Below, piece after piece: positions 35,148-42,315 of a stretch of DNA of 64,000 nt. The stretch comes from an uncultured Prevotellaceae bacterium (GTDB lineage Bacteria > Bacteroidota > Bacteroidia > Bacteroidales > Muribaculaceae): positions 1 to 64,000 of the forward strand of contig CAMZFV010000004.1 in NCBI GenBank assembly GCA_947306175.1, read 5' to 3'. Positions within the stretch are counted from its first letter, which is position 1. Every line of letters starts with the position of its first letter. Made by a program: the position numbers and the translations under genes. The notes beneath the pieces were generated by a model. That model made no database searches. It was not told the DNA's origin and saw nothing but the letters and a program-made list of their open reading frames with translations.

Positions 35148-36800
35148 ATGAAAACGAAACGATTTCTCTCTTCCCTCGTGGCGATGTTGGCGCTGGCAGT
35201 CACTCCGTCATGGGCCTGTACCAACCTTATCGTTGGTAAGGCGGCCTCTGTAGATGGCTCCGTAATTTGTACCTATAATTGTGATGGCTATGGCTTCGCC
35301 GGCTCGCTGTCGCGCACTCCAGGCGGCAGGCATGAGAAAGGCGAGAAGATTGCCATCCGTGAGTGGGGCAGGGGAGCCGTGAGAGGCTATGTGCCTCAAG
35401 TGGAATACACCTATGATGTCATCGGCTTTATTAATGAGAAGCAGGTGAGCATCGTGGAAACCACCTTCGATGGCCGCCTGGAGTTGCAGAATCCTGAGGG
35501 ATTGCTCGACTATTTCACCATGATGCATCTGGGACTGGAGCGTGCCGCTACGGCACGTGAGGCAATCATCATCATGACCGACCTGGTGCAGGAGTATGGT
35601 TACAACAGCACGGGAGAGTCGATTACCGTGTGCGATAAGAACGAGGCTTGGATTCTCGAAATCGTGGGCAAGGGCCCCGGTGTGAAAGGTGCCGTGTGGG
35701 TAGCTGTTCGCATCCCTGACGACTGCATCTGTGCCCATGCCAACCTGTCACGCATACGCCAGTTCCCGTTGAAAGACCCCAAGAGCTGCCTGTATTCCAA
35801 GGACGTGATTTCCTTTGCACGCGAGAAAGGCTATTTCAGCGGCAAGGATGCGGACTTCAGCTTCCGCGATGCCTATTGCCCGATCTCTTTCTCCTCAGTG
35901 CGCTATGCCGATGCGCGTGTGTGGAGTTTCTTCCGCCACCACTATGATCCTGCCGAGATGGACAAGTATTTGCCCTACATCAACGGCCTATATGACGTTT
36001 GCGACCATCTGCCGCTCTACATCAAGCCCGACAGGAAAGTGTCTGTCCGTGACATCATGAATGACATGCGCGACCATTACGAGGGCACTCCGCTAGACAT
36101 GACAGCCGACATGAGTGCAGGACCGTGGAGCTCACCTTACCGTCCACTGCCCATGAACTGGGAAGTCGATGGAAAGAACTATTTCCGCGAGCGTGCCATC
36201 GGTACCCCACAGACGGGCTTCACGCTGGTATCACAGCTTCGCAGCTGGTTGCCCGATGAGGTGGGAGGCATCATGTACTTCAACTGCGACGATGCCAACA
36301 TGATAGCCTACGTGCCTGTGTATTGCTGCGTGAATGAGGTGCCCGAGGCCTTCCGCCGTGAGAACAACGTGAGCAGCGAGTTCAGCGAGCACAGTGCTTT
36401 CTGGATAAACAATGTGGTGGCCAATATGATTTATCCGCGCTACAGCGTCATGATAGGCGACCTGCGTGAGGCGCAGCAGGAGTTGGAGGACTTCTACGCC
36501 GCCGATCAAGCGCAGGTATTGAAAGACATAGAGCCTCTCACCAAACGTGAGCGCGTCAGCTATCTCACCGAAAAGAGCGCTGCCTACACCGCACGAATGA
36601 TGCAGCGTTGGGACAAGCTCTTCCGCCTGATAGCCGTGAAGCACAACGACCAGATCATGAAGCCTTCAGAGAATGGCACCGTCGTTCCGGGACGCTATAC
36701 TACACCTGGCTATGACCAGCAGTTCCGAGAGCAGATCAGCAAGGACACCGGCACCCGTTACCTGATGCCCGAAAGCTCTGGAGACATCAAGTCGCTGTAA
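35148..36800 (+). CDS. C69-family dipeptidase (PepDA-like)
   Basis: A 550-residue exported N-terminal nucleophile hydrolase. The signal peptide ends SWA and is followed directly by Cys24 in ACTNLIVGKAASVDGS, the catalytic Cys exposed by processing, as the family requires. Further motifs: NEKQVSIVETTFDGR, LDYFTMMHLGLERAATAREAI, VCDKNEAWILEIVG, AVWVAVRIPDDCICAHANLSRI, and RALPMN-like PYRPLPMNWEVDGKNYF near 340. It cleaves dipeptides in the periplasm or outside. Start ATG at 35148 fits the promoter; the longer frame to 35079 overlaps it. The mature length is typical for Bacteroidetes members. Confidence 0.88.
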   Translation: MKTKRFLSSLVAMLALAVTPSWACTNLIVGKAASVDGSVICTYNCDGYGFAGSLSRTPGGRHEKGEKIAIREWGRGAVRGYVPQVEYTYDVIGFINEKQVSIVETTFDGRLELQNPEGLLDYFTMMHLGLERAATAREAIIIMTDLVQEYGYNSTGESITVCDKNEAWILEIVGKGPGVKGAVWVAVRIPDDCICAHANLSRIRQFPLKDPKSCLYSKDVISFAREKGYFSGKDADFSFRDAYCPISFSSVRYADARVWSFFRHHYDPAEMDKYLPYINGLYDVCDHLPLYIKPDRKVSVRDIMNDMRDHYEGTPLDMTADMSAGPWSSPYRPLPMNWEVDGKNYFRERAIGTPQTGFTLVSQLRSWLPDEVGGIMYFNCDDANMIAYVPVYCCVNEVPEAFRRENNVSSEFSEHSAFWINNVVANMIYPRYSVMIGDLREAQQELEDFYAADQAQVLKDIEPLTKRERVSYLTEKSAAYTARMMQRWDKLFRLIAVKHNDQIMKPSENGTVVPGRYTTPGYDQQFREQISKDTGTRYLMPESSGDIKSL

Positions 36801-36807
36801 ATTTTGC

Positions 36808-36815
36808 TATCTTTG
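36808..36815 (+). promoter_or_regulatory. -7 promoter box (TATCTTTG)
   Basis: Matches TANNTTTG 35 bases before the ATG at 36850. Confidence 0.65.
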
Positions 36816-36849
36816 CCCTAAATATATATATCTACAAATCGGAATTTAT

Positions 36850-37833
36850 ATGGTAACGAGTGAAAGTCAGACGGTCTTTTGGAACTCTAAAAAATCAAGG
36901 AGTTTATTGGGCATGTATTTTGTGCCTGTTCTGCTGTTGTTTTTGGTCTTATTTGTTTCGGCATGCGGGATGTCCGACGGTGACCAGAAAACGCCAGAAG
37001 GCTTTGTGCGCTATTGCGTCAAGCAACTTGACCGCAAGGCATTGTATGCCGATCGTCCCGAGTGGAAAGCAATGAAGGACTCCATTCTTGCCGAGGCTAA
37101 GACCATGACGACTATGGAACAGGCCCACAATGCAGTGATCAGGGCAGCGGCAGTTGCGGGAGGGAAGCATTCCACTCTGTTGCCTCCTGTGGAGGATACG
37201 ACTTCCTATGTCGAGATTGCTCCAGAGGTGAAGCTGCTGGAAGGGGATATCCTCCACGTCATCCTGCCTGCTCATAGTGGTGTGAAGGTCACCGATTCTC
37301 TTTACATACACTCAGTTTTGGGATTCCTCCAGGAGCACATTAATGCACAAGGAGTCATCCTTGACCTCAGAGGAAATTCGGGTGGAAACATGTACCCGAT
37401 GATAGCAGCGGTGTCGCCACTGCTGCCCGATGGTGAGGTCCTCAAATTCAAGAGCCGTGATCACACAACCCCAATTACGCTGGATTATGTGATGAATCAA
37501 GTTGGCCTTTCGTCAGAAGGCGTAAAGAAATTTTCAAGCAATATTCCGATTGCCATCCTGACTGATGACTGGACGGGAAGTTCAGGTGAAGCCACGCTGC
37601 TGTGTTTTCGCGGCCTGTCTAACGTGCGGACCTTTGGCATCCCCACGGCAGGCTATGCCAGTGCCAATCTCACTTTGCCTCTCGCTGGCGGCTACAAATT
37701 GTTGATCACCATGTCATGTGACATGGCCAGAACTGGAGAAATCTTCTGTGATGACCCAATCCAGCCTGATGTGAACACCCAGTACCCACTTGAAGAAGCA
37801 ATCAAGTGGATTAAATCATCCGTCCAAATTTAG
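36850..37833 (+). CDS. S41-family (tail-specific protease-like) peptidase lipoprotein
   Basis: A 327-residue lipoprotein; hydrophobic segment FVPVLLLFLVLFVSAC with lipobox VSAC at about Cys38. The S41 core is visible: ILHVILPAHSGVK, the hallmark GVILDLRGNSGGNMYPMIAA, then PIAILTDDWTGSSGEATLLCF with the catalytic Ser in GSSGE, and a later GIPTAGYASAN and LLITMSCDMARTG. A PDZ domain is not evident, so it is the short S41 form seen in many Bacteroidetes, where the substrate is unknown. The ATG at 36850 follows the promoter by a normal distance; an ATG at 36913 would lose the basic n-region. Confidence 0.85.
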   Translation: MVTSESQTVFWNSKKSRSLLGMYFVPVLLLFLVLFVSACGMSDGDQKTPEGFVRYCVKQLDRKALYADRPEWKAMKDSILAEAKTMTTMEQAHNAVIRAAAVAGGKHSTLLPPVEDTTSYVEIAPEVKLLEGDILHVILPAHSGVKVTDSLYIHSVLGFLQEHINAQGVILDLRGNSGGNMYPMIAAVSPLLPDGEVLKFKSRDHTTPITLDYVMNQVGLSSEGVKKFSSNIPIAILTDDWTGSSGEATLLCFRGLSNVRTFGIPTAGYASANLTLPLAGGYKLLITMSCDMARTGEIFCDDPIQPDVNTQYPLEEAIKWIKSSVQI

Positions 37834-38136
37834 ATTTGACGACTAACACGTAAACAATTTATAGTGACGTCTTTTCCAGCATGGAGGAAGCTGTGTCAAA
37901 ACATCGCCTTATACAATAACCGCCCTACGGGCGGGAAATTTCTCAAATTAAAAAATCAATTGTTTCGCCGGGCTAAAGGTTCCGAAATCAGCGTAAAATA
38001 ATTAATCTTGTCTTGATTGAAATGATGTTGTATTGGTCGTCTGAATTCAGTCGATGATGCTGGTACTGAACGAGAAAGATTGATTAACGTTATTGAAAAA
38101 GAATATAGAGATTTTGAATGGAAAGATAATTTGTAT
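37834..38136. other. Intergenic region with hairpin repeat and possible gene remnant
   Basis: Contains CCGCCCTACGGGCGG near 37922 (the core of the 7545-7644 repeat), an AT-rich spacer, then GCCGGGCTAAAGGTTCCG. No complete gene. Confidence 0.5.
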
Positions 38137-38139
38137 TAG
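38026..38139 (+). pseudogene. Possible 3-prime remnant of a degraded gene
   Basis: An open frame with coding-like composition and no start codon (DDAGTERERLINVIEKEY, then RDFEWKDNLY and stop at 38137-38139). It could be the tail of a lost gene; no family recognised. Chance is possible at this length. Confidence 0.25.
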
Positions 38140-38144
38140 TTTTG
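38137..38144 (+). promoter_or_regulatory. -7 promoter box (TAGTTTTG)
   Basis: Matches TANNTTTG 26 bases before the lipoprotein ATG at 38170; overlaps the stop of the remnant frame. Confidence 0.5.
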
Positions 38145-38169
38145 AAATCAATATAATAATCTGTATCAA

Positions 38170-38760
38170 ATGAATTATTCAAGATTAAATGCAATTTGTG
38201 TTTTGTTTGTTGTCGTTTTGTTCTCCTGCAACAACCGACCAGCACATTACAGTTCTGATGAAAATAAACTTGATACCTTGTGGAATGAAGATGTGCAAAG
38301 TTCTTTTTGGGGAACTTGTTTTGGCGCATCTCAAGATGAAGTTAAAGAAAGTTTAGAAAGTAAGAGTTTCGATATAGAAGATGTCAATGAGGATTGTATC
38401 CAGTGTTTCCCACTAATCGGTGAAAAGATTTCTTTTGGTGGAATAAGTTGGGATTACATGTTTGCTCACTTCTCTAATGGAAAACTCTTTATGGTCGTTT
38501 TCCAGTCAGCTTTTACAAGTAAGAATGAAGCTCTTGAACAATATGAGTTTGTAAGAAAACAGATGTCTGCTAAATACAAAGTCATGGATGTTCCATTAAG
38601 AGATTCAAATGAAATTGCACGAAGTGGCATTTATAGTAAGACATCCAGAACTGCTGGGATACTTTGTGACTCGGGATACTCGCTCAATCATGAACTCTTG
38701 TACTATACAGAACTAATATACTTTGATAAAGAATTTGACAAAGCTACTGATGAACTATAA
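38170..38760 (+). CDS. Hypothetical lipoprotein of the AT-rich region
   Basis: A 196-residue lipoprotein: signal segment AICVLFVVVLFSC with lipobox LFSC and Cys at about 19. The mature part has no recognised family. It opens with WNEDVQSSFWGTCFGASQDEVKESL, a pattern of small periplasmic proteins in which a leading FWGxxFGxSxxEV strand-helix is followed by a beta sheet. It contains Cys pairs (EDCIQC). Base composition is much more AT-rich than the core genes, consistent with recent acquisition. A promoter box at 38137-38144 and a terminator at 38818-38846 frame it as a single gene. Confidence 0.75.
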   Translation: MNYSRLNAICVLFVVVLFSCNNRPAHYSSDENKLDTLWNEDVQSSFWGTCFGASQDEVKESLESKSFDIEDVNEDCIQCFPLIGEKISFGGISWDYMFAHFSNGKLFMVVFQSAFTSKNEALEQYEFVRKQMSAKYKVMDVPLRDSNEIARSGIYSKTSRTAGILCDSGYSLNHELLYYTELIYFDKEFDKATDEL

Positions 38761-38817
38761 TTCTTTTCAAAGTCATACACGGTTGATTTATTTGACCAAT
38801 TAAAACTATATAAAAAC

Positions 38818-38846
38818 AAGGCCATCGTTTGATAGCCTTATTTTTT
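38818..38846. terminator. Bidirectional hairpin terminator
   Basis: AAGGC/GCCTT plus ATC/GAT stem around GTTT, with TTTTTT on the right and an A-run on the left. It serves the lipoprotein (+) and the small peptide gene (-), which converge here. Confidence 0.7.
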
Positions 38847-38861
38847 AGTAAGAAGTCTTAA

Positions 38862-39107
38862 TCAACTGAGGTATTTATAAACTAGATAAATGGCTCCACC
38901 ACAAAGGGCTATGGCGCCCAAATGTGGATTCAAACCAACTAGAATACCAAACTTAACCCCAGTCACACAACCGCAGTGTGCCGCAATCCAAGAAGCAACG
39001 GACGTTGAGGTCGTTCCGATAGCCGTACTAGCAAGAACATTTGCCGTACCTCCAATTACAGCTCCAGCAGCTAATTGCTCATCGTTTCCTCCAGTAAAGT
39101 CTGCCAT
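38862..39107 (-). CDS. Small hydrophobic peptide, bacteriocin-like or membrane peptide
   Basis: An 81-residue peptide. A short polar N-terminus (MADFTGGNDEQLAAGAVIGG) carries two Gly-Gly pairs. A Gly/Ala/Thr/Ser-rich hydrophobic body follows with an HCGC motif, GVKFGILVGL and a C-terminal LGAIALCGGAIYLVYKYL helix, with three Cys in all. The composition and double-Gly N-terminus resemble unmodified hydrophobic bacteriocin precursors, but no ABC transporter/peptidase or immunity gene is adjacent, so a small membrane or toxin peptide is equally possible. It converges on the lipoprotein gene and shares a bidirectional terminator. Its start ATG follows an A-rich sequence without clear Shine-Dalgarno, as usual in Bacteroidetes. 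Confidence 0.6.
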   Translation of the reverse strand: MADFTGGNDEQLAAGAVIGGTANVLASTAIGTTSTSVASWIAAHCGCVTGVKFGILVGLNPHLGAIALCGGAIYLVYKYLS

Positions 39108-39285
39108 AAGTTTCTTGTTTAGGATGTTTGACGTATGTTAATTAACACTCTGCTTGGTTGACTAAAAGTATGAAAAATGCTTAAAAAGCATGAATTACTC
39201 ATCTATTCTATTAATATGCAATTATCATTCCAGTTATAAATCACTGTAAAACAGCTGATAACGATAATCCTCAAGAAGGCCCGAC
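39108..39285. other. AT-rich spacer upstream of the small peptide gene
   Basis: No gene seen. It probably contains the minus-strand promoter of the small peptide, but no exact TANNTTTG match was found. Confidence 0.4.
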
Positions 39286-39510
39286 ATGTCATGGTCAACC
39301 ACAGCGCCGCTGGCTCTTGCCCAGAGCCAGCCGCAAGTGATAGTCCAAGAAAGCAAGGAACTAAAGGCAATCATCGCCCGTCTCAACGTGCGATAGGACG
39401 AGCCATTTGTGACGATTAACACCATCACAGGCGATGCAGGCATTAAGCAGGCGCAGGACGAGTACCAGCGCCTCATGAATAATAAATCACCGAAATCTAA
39501 AAGAAAATGA
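39286..39510 (+). pseudogene. Degraded coding remnant with an in-frame stop
   Basis: The frame from the ATG at 39286 reads TTAPLALAQSQPQVIVQESK, then ELKAIIARLNVR and a TAG at 39394-39396. It continues in frame as DEPFVTINTITGDAGIKQAQ, DEYQRLMNNKSPKSKRK and TGA at 39508. The coding look on both sides of the TAG, and higher GC than the flanks, suggest an inactivated gene fragment. Its last residues lie in the promoter repeat R1. Family not recognised. Confidence 0.35.
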
Positions 39511-39542
39511 AGTGTTTAGGCATGATTTTTGCTATCTTTGCA
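39474..39542 (+). repeat. Promoter-bearing direct repeat R1
   Basis: Starts CATGAATAATAAATCACCGA, continues through GAAAATGAAGTGTTTAGG and ends TTTTTGCTATCTTTGCA. About 60 of 69 bases agree with R2 (39829-39896). It carries the -7 box TATCTTTG at 39533-39540 for the 80-residue gene. Confidence 0.8.
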
Positions 39543-39578
39543 AGAATAAAAATGTAGTTAATACTAAATATAGTCTCA

Positions 39579-39821
39579 ATGTCTATGTTTTTGTCTCGAA
39601 ATCTACTCGTATTATATCTTGGTACTTTTATTAGATTCGTATATTTGCGATATATTAGAAGGAAGGATGTGCGCTTTAAGGAACTGCTACACCCAGCACA
39701 AGAAGGAAAGATTGACAAAGATAATGAGTTGGACATATTCACGAATGAAATGGCTAACCGAAGTTATGGTTGTATTTTTCTTATAATTATTGTTGGAATT
39801 TTGGCTTATTTCCTGACCTAA
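39579..39821 (+). CDS. Small membrane protein (80 residues), unknown
   Basis: Starts 39 bases after the -7 box in repeat R1. N-terminal hydrophobic helix (LLVLYLGTFIRFVYLRYI), a basic then acidic middle (RRKDVRFKELLHPAQEGKID), and a C-terminal helix (YGCIFLIIIVGILAYFLT) running to the stop. Both termini would span the inner membrane. No family recognised. The gene is flanked by two near-identical copies of the R repeat, so gene plus one repeat looks like a unit. AT-rich codon use differs from the chromosomal core. An alternative ATG lies two codons in. Confidence 0.6.
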   Translation: MSMFLSRNLLVLYLGTFIRFVYLRYIRRKDVRFKELLHPAQEGKIDKDNELDIFTNEMANRSYGCIFLIIIVGILAYFLT

Positions 39822-39828
39822 TCATTTT

Positions 39829-39896
39829 CATGAATAATAAATCACCGAAAAATAAAAGAAAATGAGTGTTTAGCAATAATTTTTGCTACCTTTGCA
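39829..39896 (+). repeat. Promoter-bearing direct repeat R2
   Basis: The first 22 bases are identical to R1, and it then has the same GAAAATGAGTGTTTAGC and TTTTTGCTACCTTTGCA ending. The -7 box TACCTTTG is at 39887-39894. Confidence 0.8.
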
Positions 39897-39909
39897 GTGA
39901 TTAAAGTGA

Positions 39910-40320
39910 ATGTGTGAAAATCACATGATGACAACAATATTTCATATCATGTATTCAGTATATAAGCGCTCTGGGGAAAGTGATTCTGAGGCTTATTACT
40001 TATCAGTATTGTGTGTGGCAATGGTAAGAGTAGCCATCTTCTTTCCATTAGTGTGCTTTTGTGTAGCTTTAATTAATTCAGAATTAAACAAAATCGTTGG
40101 ATTATTATATTTAGTGATTTGTTGGTTTTATTCGTATCTTAAAGCTCCAAGAAAAGAGAGTTGCACTTCGATAAAAAAATATGATAATGTTTCAAAACCA
40201 TTAGCTTATGTTCTTATTTTCTTAATTATGATGCTGGGCATCATTGGGATAGTATTAGTTGGAAAATACATAGTTGAGCCTTATGGTTTAGAAGGATGGT
40301 TACTTCGATTCTTTCAATGA
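39910..40320 (+). CDS. Small three-helix membrane protein, unknown
   Basis: A 136-residue protein. Hydrophobic segments: VAMVRVAIFFPLVCFCVALI, KIVGLLYLVICWFYSYL and a long LAYVLIFLIMMLGIIGIVLVG. The polar linkers are basic (KAPRKESCTSIKKYD), giving an inside-positive topology. No family recognised. The first ATG is only 16 bases after the -7 box in R2, so the in-frame ATGs at 39925 and 39928 are credible alternative starts. It is followed by a perfect 13-bp terminator and then by repeat R3, so it stands as a single gene in the repeat-gene array. Confidence 0.6.
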   Translation: MCENHMMTTIFHIMYSVYKRSGESDSEAYYLSVLCVAMVRVAIFFPLVCFCVALINSELNKIVGLLYLVICWFYSYLKAPRKESCTSIKKYDNVSKPLAYVLIFLIMMLGIIGIVLVGKYIVEPYGLEGWLLRFFQ

Positions 40321-40370
40321 AAAGGTTTAGTAAATAAGATAATCAATCGGTACGTCTTTTCACAGCATAC

Positions 40371-40413
40371 GCGGTTGATTTACCTTTGTCAGAGTAAATC
40401 AACCGCATTTTTA
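40371..40413 (+). terminator. Rho-independent terminator
   Basis: GCGGTTGATTTAC (40371-40383) pairs perfectly with GTAAATCAACCGC (40394-40406), followed by ATTTTTA. A partial copy of the left arm with flank (CATACACGGTTGATTTA) occurs near 38774. Confidence 0.88.
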
Positions 40414-40502
40414 TGATACTCACCATCAACTGGCTGCAGAATTAGAATTGAGCGAATGCAATGAGAATTAGTTTTCATTGTCTAGCGTGATTGATTAATC
40501 AA

Positions 40503-40559
40503 AATCACCGAAAAGTGAGAGAAAATGAAGTGTCTAGCGAAAAAAACGCTATCTTTGCA
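40503..40559 (+). repeat. Promoter-bearing repeat R3
   Basis: AATCACCGAAAAGTGAGAGA, then AAATGAAGTGTCTAGCGA and AACGCTATCTTTGCA. Same order as R1 and R2, with more divergence. -7 box TATCTTTG at 40550-40557. Confidence 0.7.
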
Positions 40560-40562
40560 AAA

Positions 40563-40976
40563 ATGAGAGGAATTAAGCGTGCAATATTAATGATGGTTGC
40601 TCTGGTTGCCTTTGTAGCCAGTGCCGACACCTTTAGTTTCCTTGCATTCTCTAAGACCAACGGCTCTACATTGTACTTTTCGACTGATGACATCAAGTTG
40701 ACCTATGATGCTACGAATGTCTATATCACTAATGCCGATGGTACGGAAGCTATTGCCTTGAGTGATTTGGCAAACATGTACTTTTCCAAAGATGCCGTTC
40801 CCCAGGACTTCACACGTGGTGATGTCAATGGTGATGGCGAAGTCAACATAGCAGACGTGAATACTGTTGTTGATGCTATCTTGAACGATAACAAAATGAA
40901 CTGTGACGTAAACGGCGACAACGAGGTCAATATTGCTGATATAAATGCCATTATTGATATCATCCTAAATCATTGA
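40563..40976 (+). CDS. Small secreted protein with dockerin domain
   Basis: 137 residues from the ATG at 40563: signal peptide MRGIKRAILMMVALVAFVASA, about 45 residues of a beta-rich segment (LYFSTDDIKLTYDATNVYIT), then a complete two-repeat dockerin (GDVNGDGEVNIADVNTVVDA and CDVNGDNEVNIADINAIIDI). The dockerin fills nearly half the mature protein, with no catalytic domain. The ATG lies only six bases after the -7 box, so the transcript would start at or very near the start codon. The later ATGs at 40590/40593 would lose the basic n-region of the signal. It could bind a cohesin-like partner or act as a calcium-dependent adaptor. Confidence 0.75.
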   Translation: MRGIKRAILMMVALVAFVASADTFSFLAFSKTNGSTLYFSTDDIKLTYDATNVYITNADGTEAIALSDLANMYFSKDAVPQDFTRGDVNGDGEVNIADVNTVVDAILNDNKMNCDVNGDNEVNIADINAIIDIILNH

Positions 40977-40977
40977 T

Positions 40978-41018
40978 GAGAAAGTGCTGTGTTTAGGGAA
41001 AAAATCGCTACCTTTGCA
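40978..41018 (+). repeat. Promoter-bearing repeat R4 (short copy)
   Basis: GAAAGTGCTGTGTTTAGGGA followed by AAATCGCTACCTTTGCA keeps the 3-prime half of R1-R3. -7 box TACCTTTG at 41009-41016 serves corA. Confidence 0.6.
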
Positions 41019-41049
41019 CACATAAGGAAGATTAATGAGAGCTTAGACG

Positions 41050-41982
41050 ATGATCAGTTATTGGAAATGCAAGGACGGATTCAATGAAATCCATCAATGG
41101 AAGTCGGGGTGCTGGATCAAGGTCACAAACCCGACAGATGAAGATTTGTCTTTGTTGAAAGAGCGCTTTGCTGTTCCCCCTGACTTTTCTAGCGATGCCG
41201 AAGACATTGAGGAGCGTCCGCGTGTTGATCAAGAAGACAACTGGCTGCTGGTGTTTATTCGCGTACCATGCAAGAGCATCGATGATGATGGCAACACTGT
41301 TTTCTCTACCGCCCCATTGACCGTCCTTATCCGCGACGACGTGTTCATCACGGTCAACTACTATGACACCGTGGTGCTCGACGATTTCATCCAGTGGAGC
41401 AAGCGGCGCCGCATCAATAACTGTAAGGGCTATGACCTCTTGTCGTCGCTGATGCTGTCCACGTCGGTATGGTATCTGAAGTACCTCAAGCAGATGAATG
41501 CCATCATGAATGCCGCAGAACAACGGTTGGAGCAAAAGATGGACAATGACGAGTTGATGCGTACTATGGGCCTGGGCAAATATTTGATCTACTTCATCAC
41601 GTCACTCAAGGGCAACCTGACTGTGCTGACGCGCATCAAGAAACGTGTGCGGGCACTGCCCCATGATGAGGACCTGCTTGACGATGTCGAAATTGAGACG
41701 CAACAGGCGCTGGATACCGCTAGCATCTATAATGAAATCCTGGAACGACAGCAGGAGACCTATTCCTCGATCATCGGCAATAACCTGAACCGAATCATGA
41801 AGACGCTCACTGTCGTGACCATCCTGCTGATGATTCCCACAGTGGTGGCGGGGTACTACGGTATGAACGTTCCCAATGGCTTGGAATCTTGGTGGCTCGG
41901 ATTTCCCCTGGCAGTGGCCGTCTCGATTATACTGATGGCCATCGGGTATTTCTTTATCCGCCACAGTAAGTTTTTTAAATAG
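41050..41982 (+). CDS. corA: CorA-family magnesium/divalent cation transporter
   Basis: A 310-residue CorA/2-TM-GxN protein: a cytoplasmic N-terminal alpha/beta domain (WIKVTNPTDEDLSLLKERFA, VLIRDDVFITVNY), a long helical stalk (ILERQQETYSSIIGNNLNRI), then TM1 ending in the selectivity motif YYGMNVPNG at about 275-283 and TM2 (LGFPLAVAVSIILMAIGYFFI), with a basic end HSKFFK. It forms pentameric channels for Mg2+ or related cations in the inner membrane. The start at 41050 is 34 bases after the R4 -7 box. Core-like GC suggests it is the first resident gene after the small-gene array. Confidence 0.9.
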   Translation: MISYWKCKDGFNEIHQWKSGCWIKVTNPTDEDLSLLKERFAVPPDFSSDAEDIEERPRVDQEDNWLLVFIRVPCKSIDDDGNTVFSTAPLTVLIRDDVFITVNYYDTVVLDDFIQWSKRRRINNCKGYDLLSSLMLSTSVWYLKYLKQMNAIMNAAEQRLEQKMDNDELMRTMGLGKYLIYFITSLKGNLTVLTRIKKRVRALPHDEDLLDDVEIETQQALDTASIYNEILERQQETYSSIIGNNLNRIMKTLTVVTILLMIPTVVAGYYGMNVPNGLESWWLGFPLAVAVSIILMAIGYFFIRHSKFFK

Positions 41983-42315
41983 CCAGAATTTGTGTTGAGG
42001 GTGTGTCCTTATAAACGCCTGAATACTTTGATCGGGCTTCGCTCGAGAAATCTAAAAATTTATTCTATTTTTATTTAATTTGGCTTCGCCAAGCTAGGAT
42101 ACACTGTAATCAGCGATAAATAATTGAGGTATCATTATGTGGCATATATTTGCAGTATATGTTTTGTTTTGATATGTCGAGTAAATCGTTGTGTTAGTCT
42201 ATTGTGGGAAAAACGCTATTCAACCTTGTGGGCAAATATACATCTAATAAGTAAAGAGAATAAGTATCACCAGTCTTTTTCATTTTAAATGAACCGGACA
42301 CAAAATGCAATTATT
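41983..42315. other. Intergenic region with hairpin repeat and a promoter-like box
   Basis: Holds GGGCTTCGCTCGAG and TTTGGCTTCGCCAAG hairpin pieces (42030-42100) of the intergenic repeat family, then a TATATTTG box at 42145-42152. A minus-strand TATATTTG lies at 42233-42240. Only very short frames occur; the two facing boxes could drive small RNAs. Confidence 0.45.

Noticed and set aside
39234..39476. Minus-strand frame of 80 codons
   Set aside because: Its composition is poorer than the plus-strand remnant in the same place, and it has no start context or promoter box.
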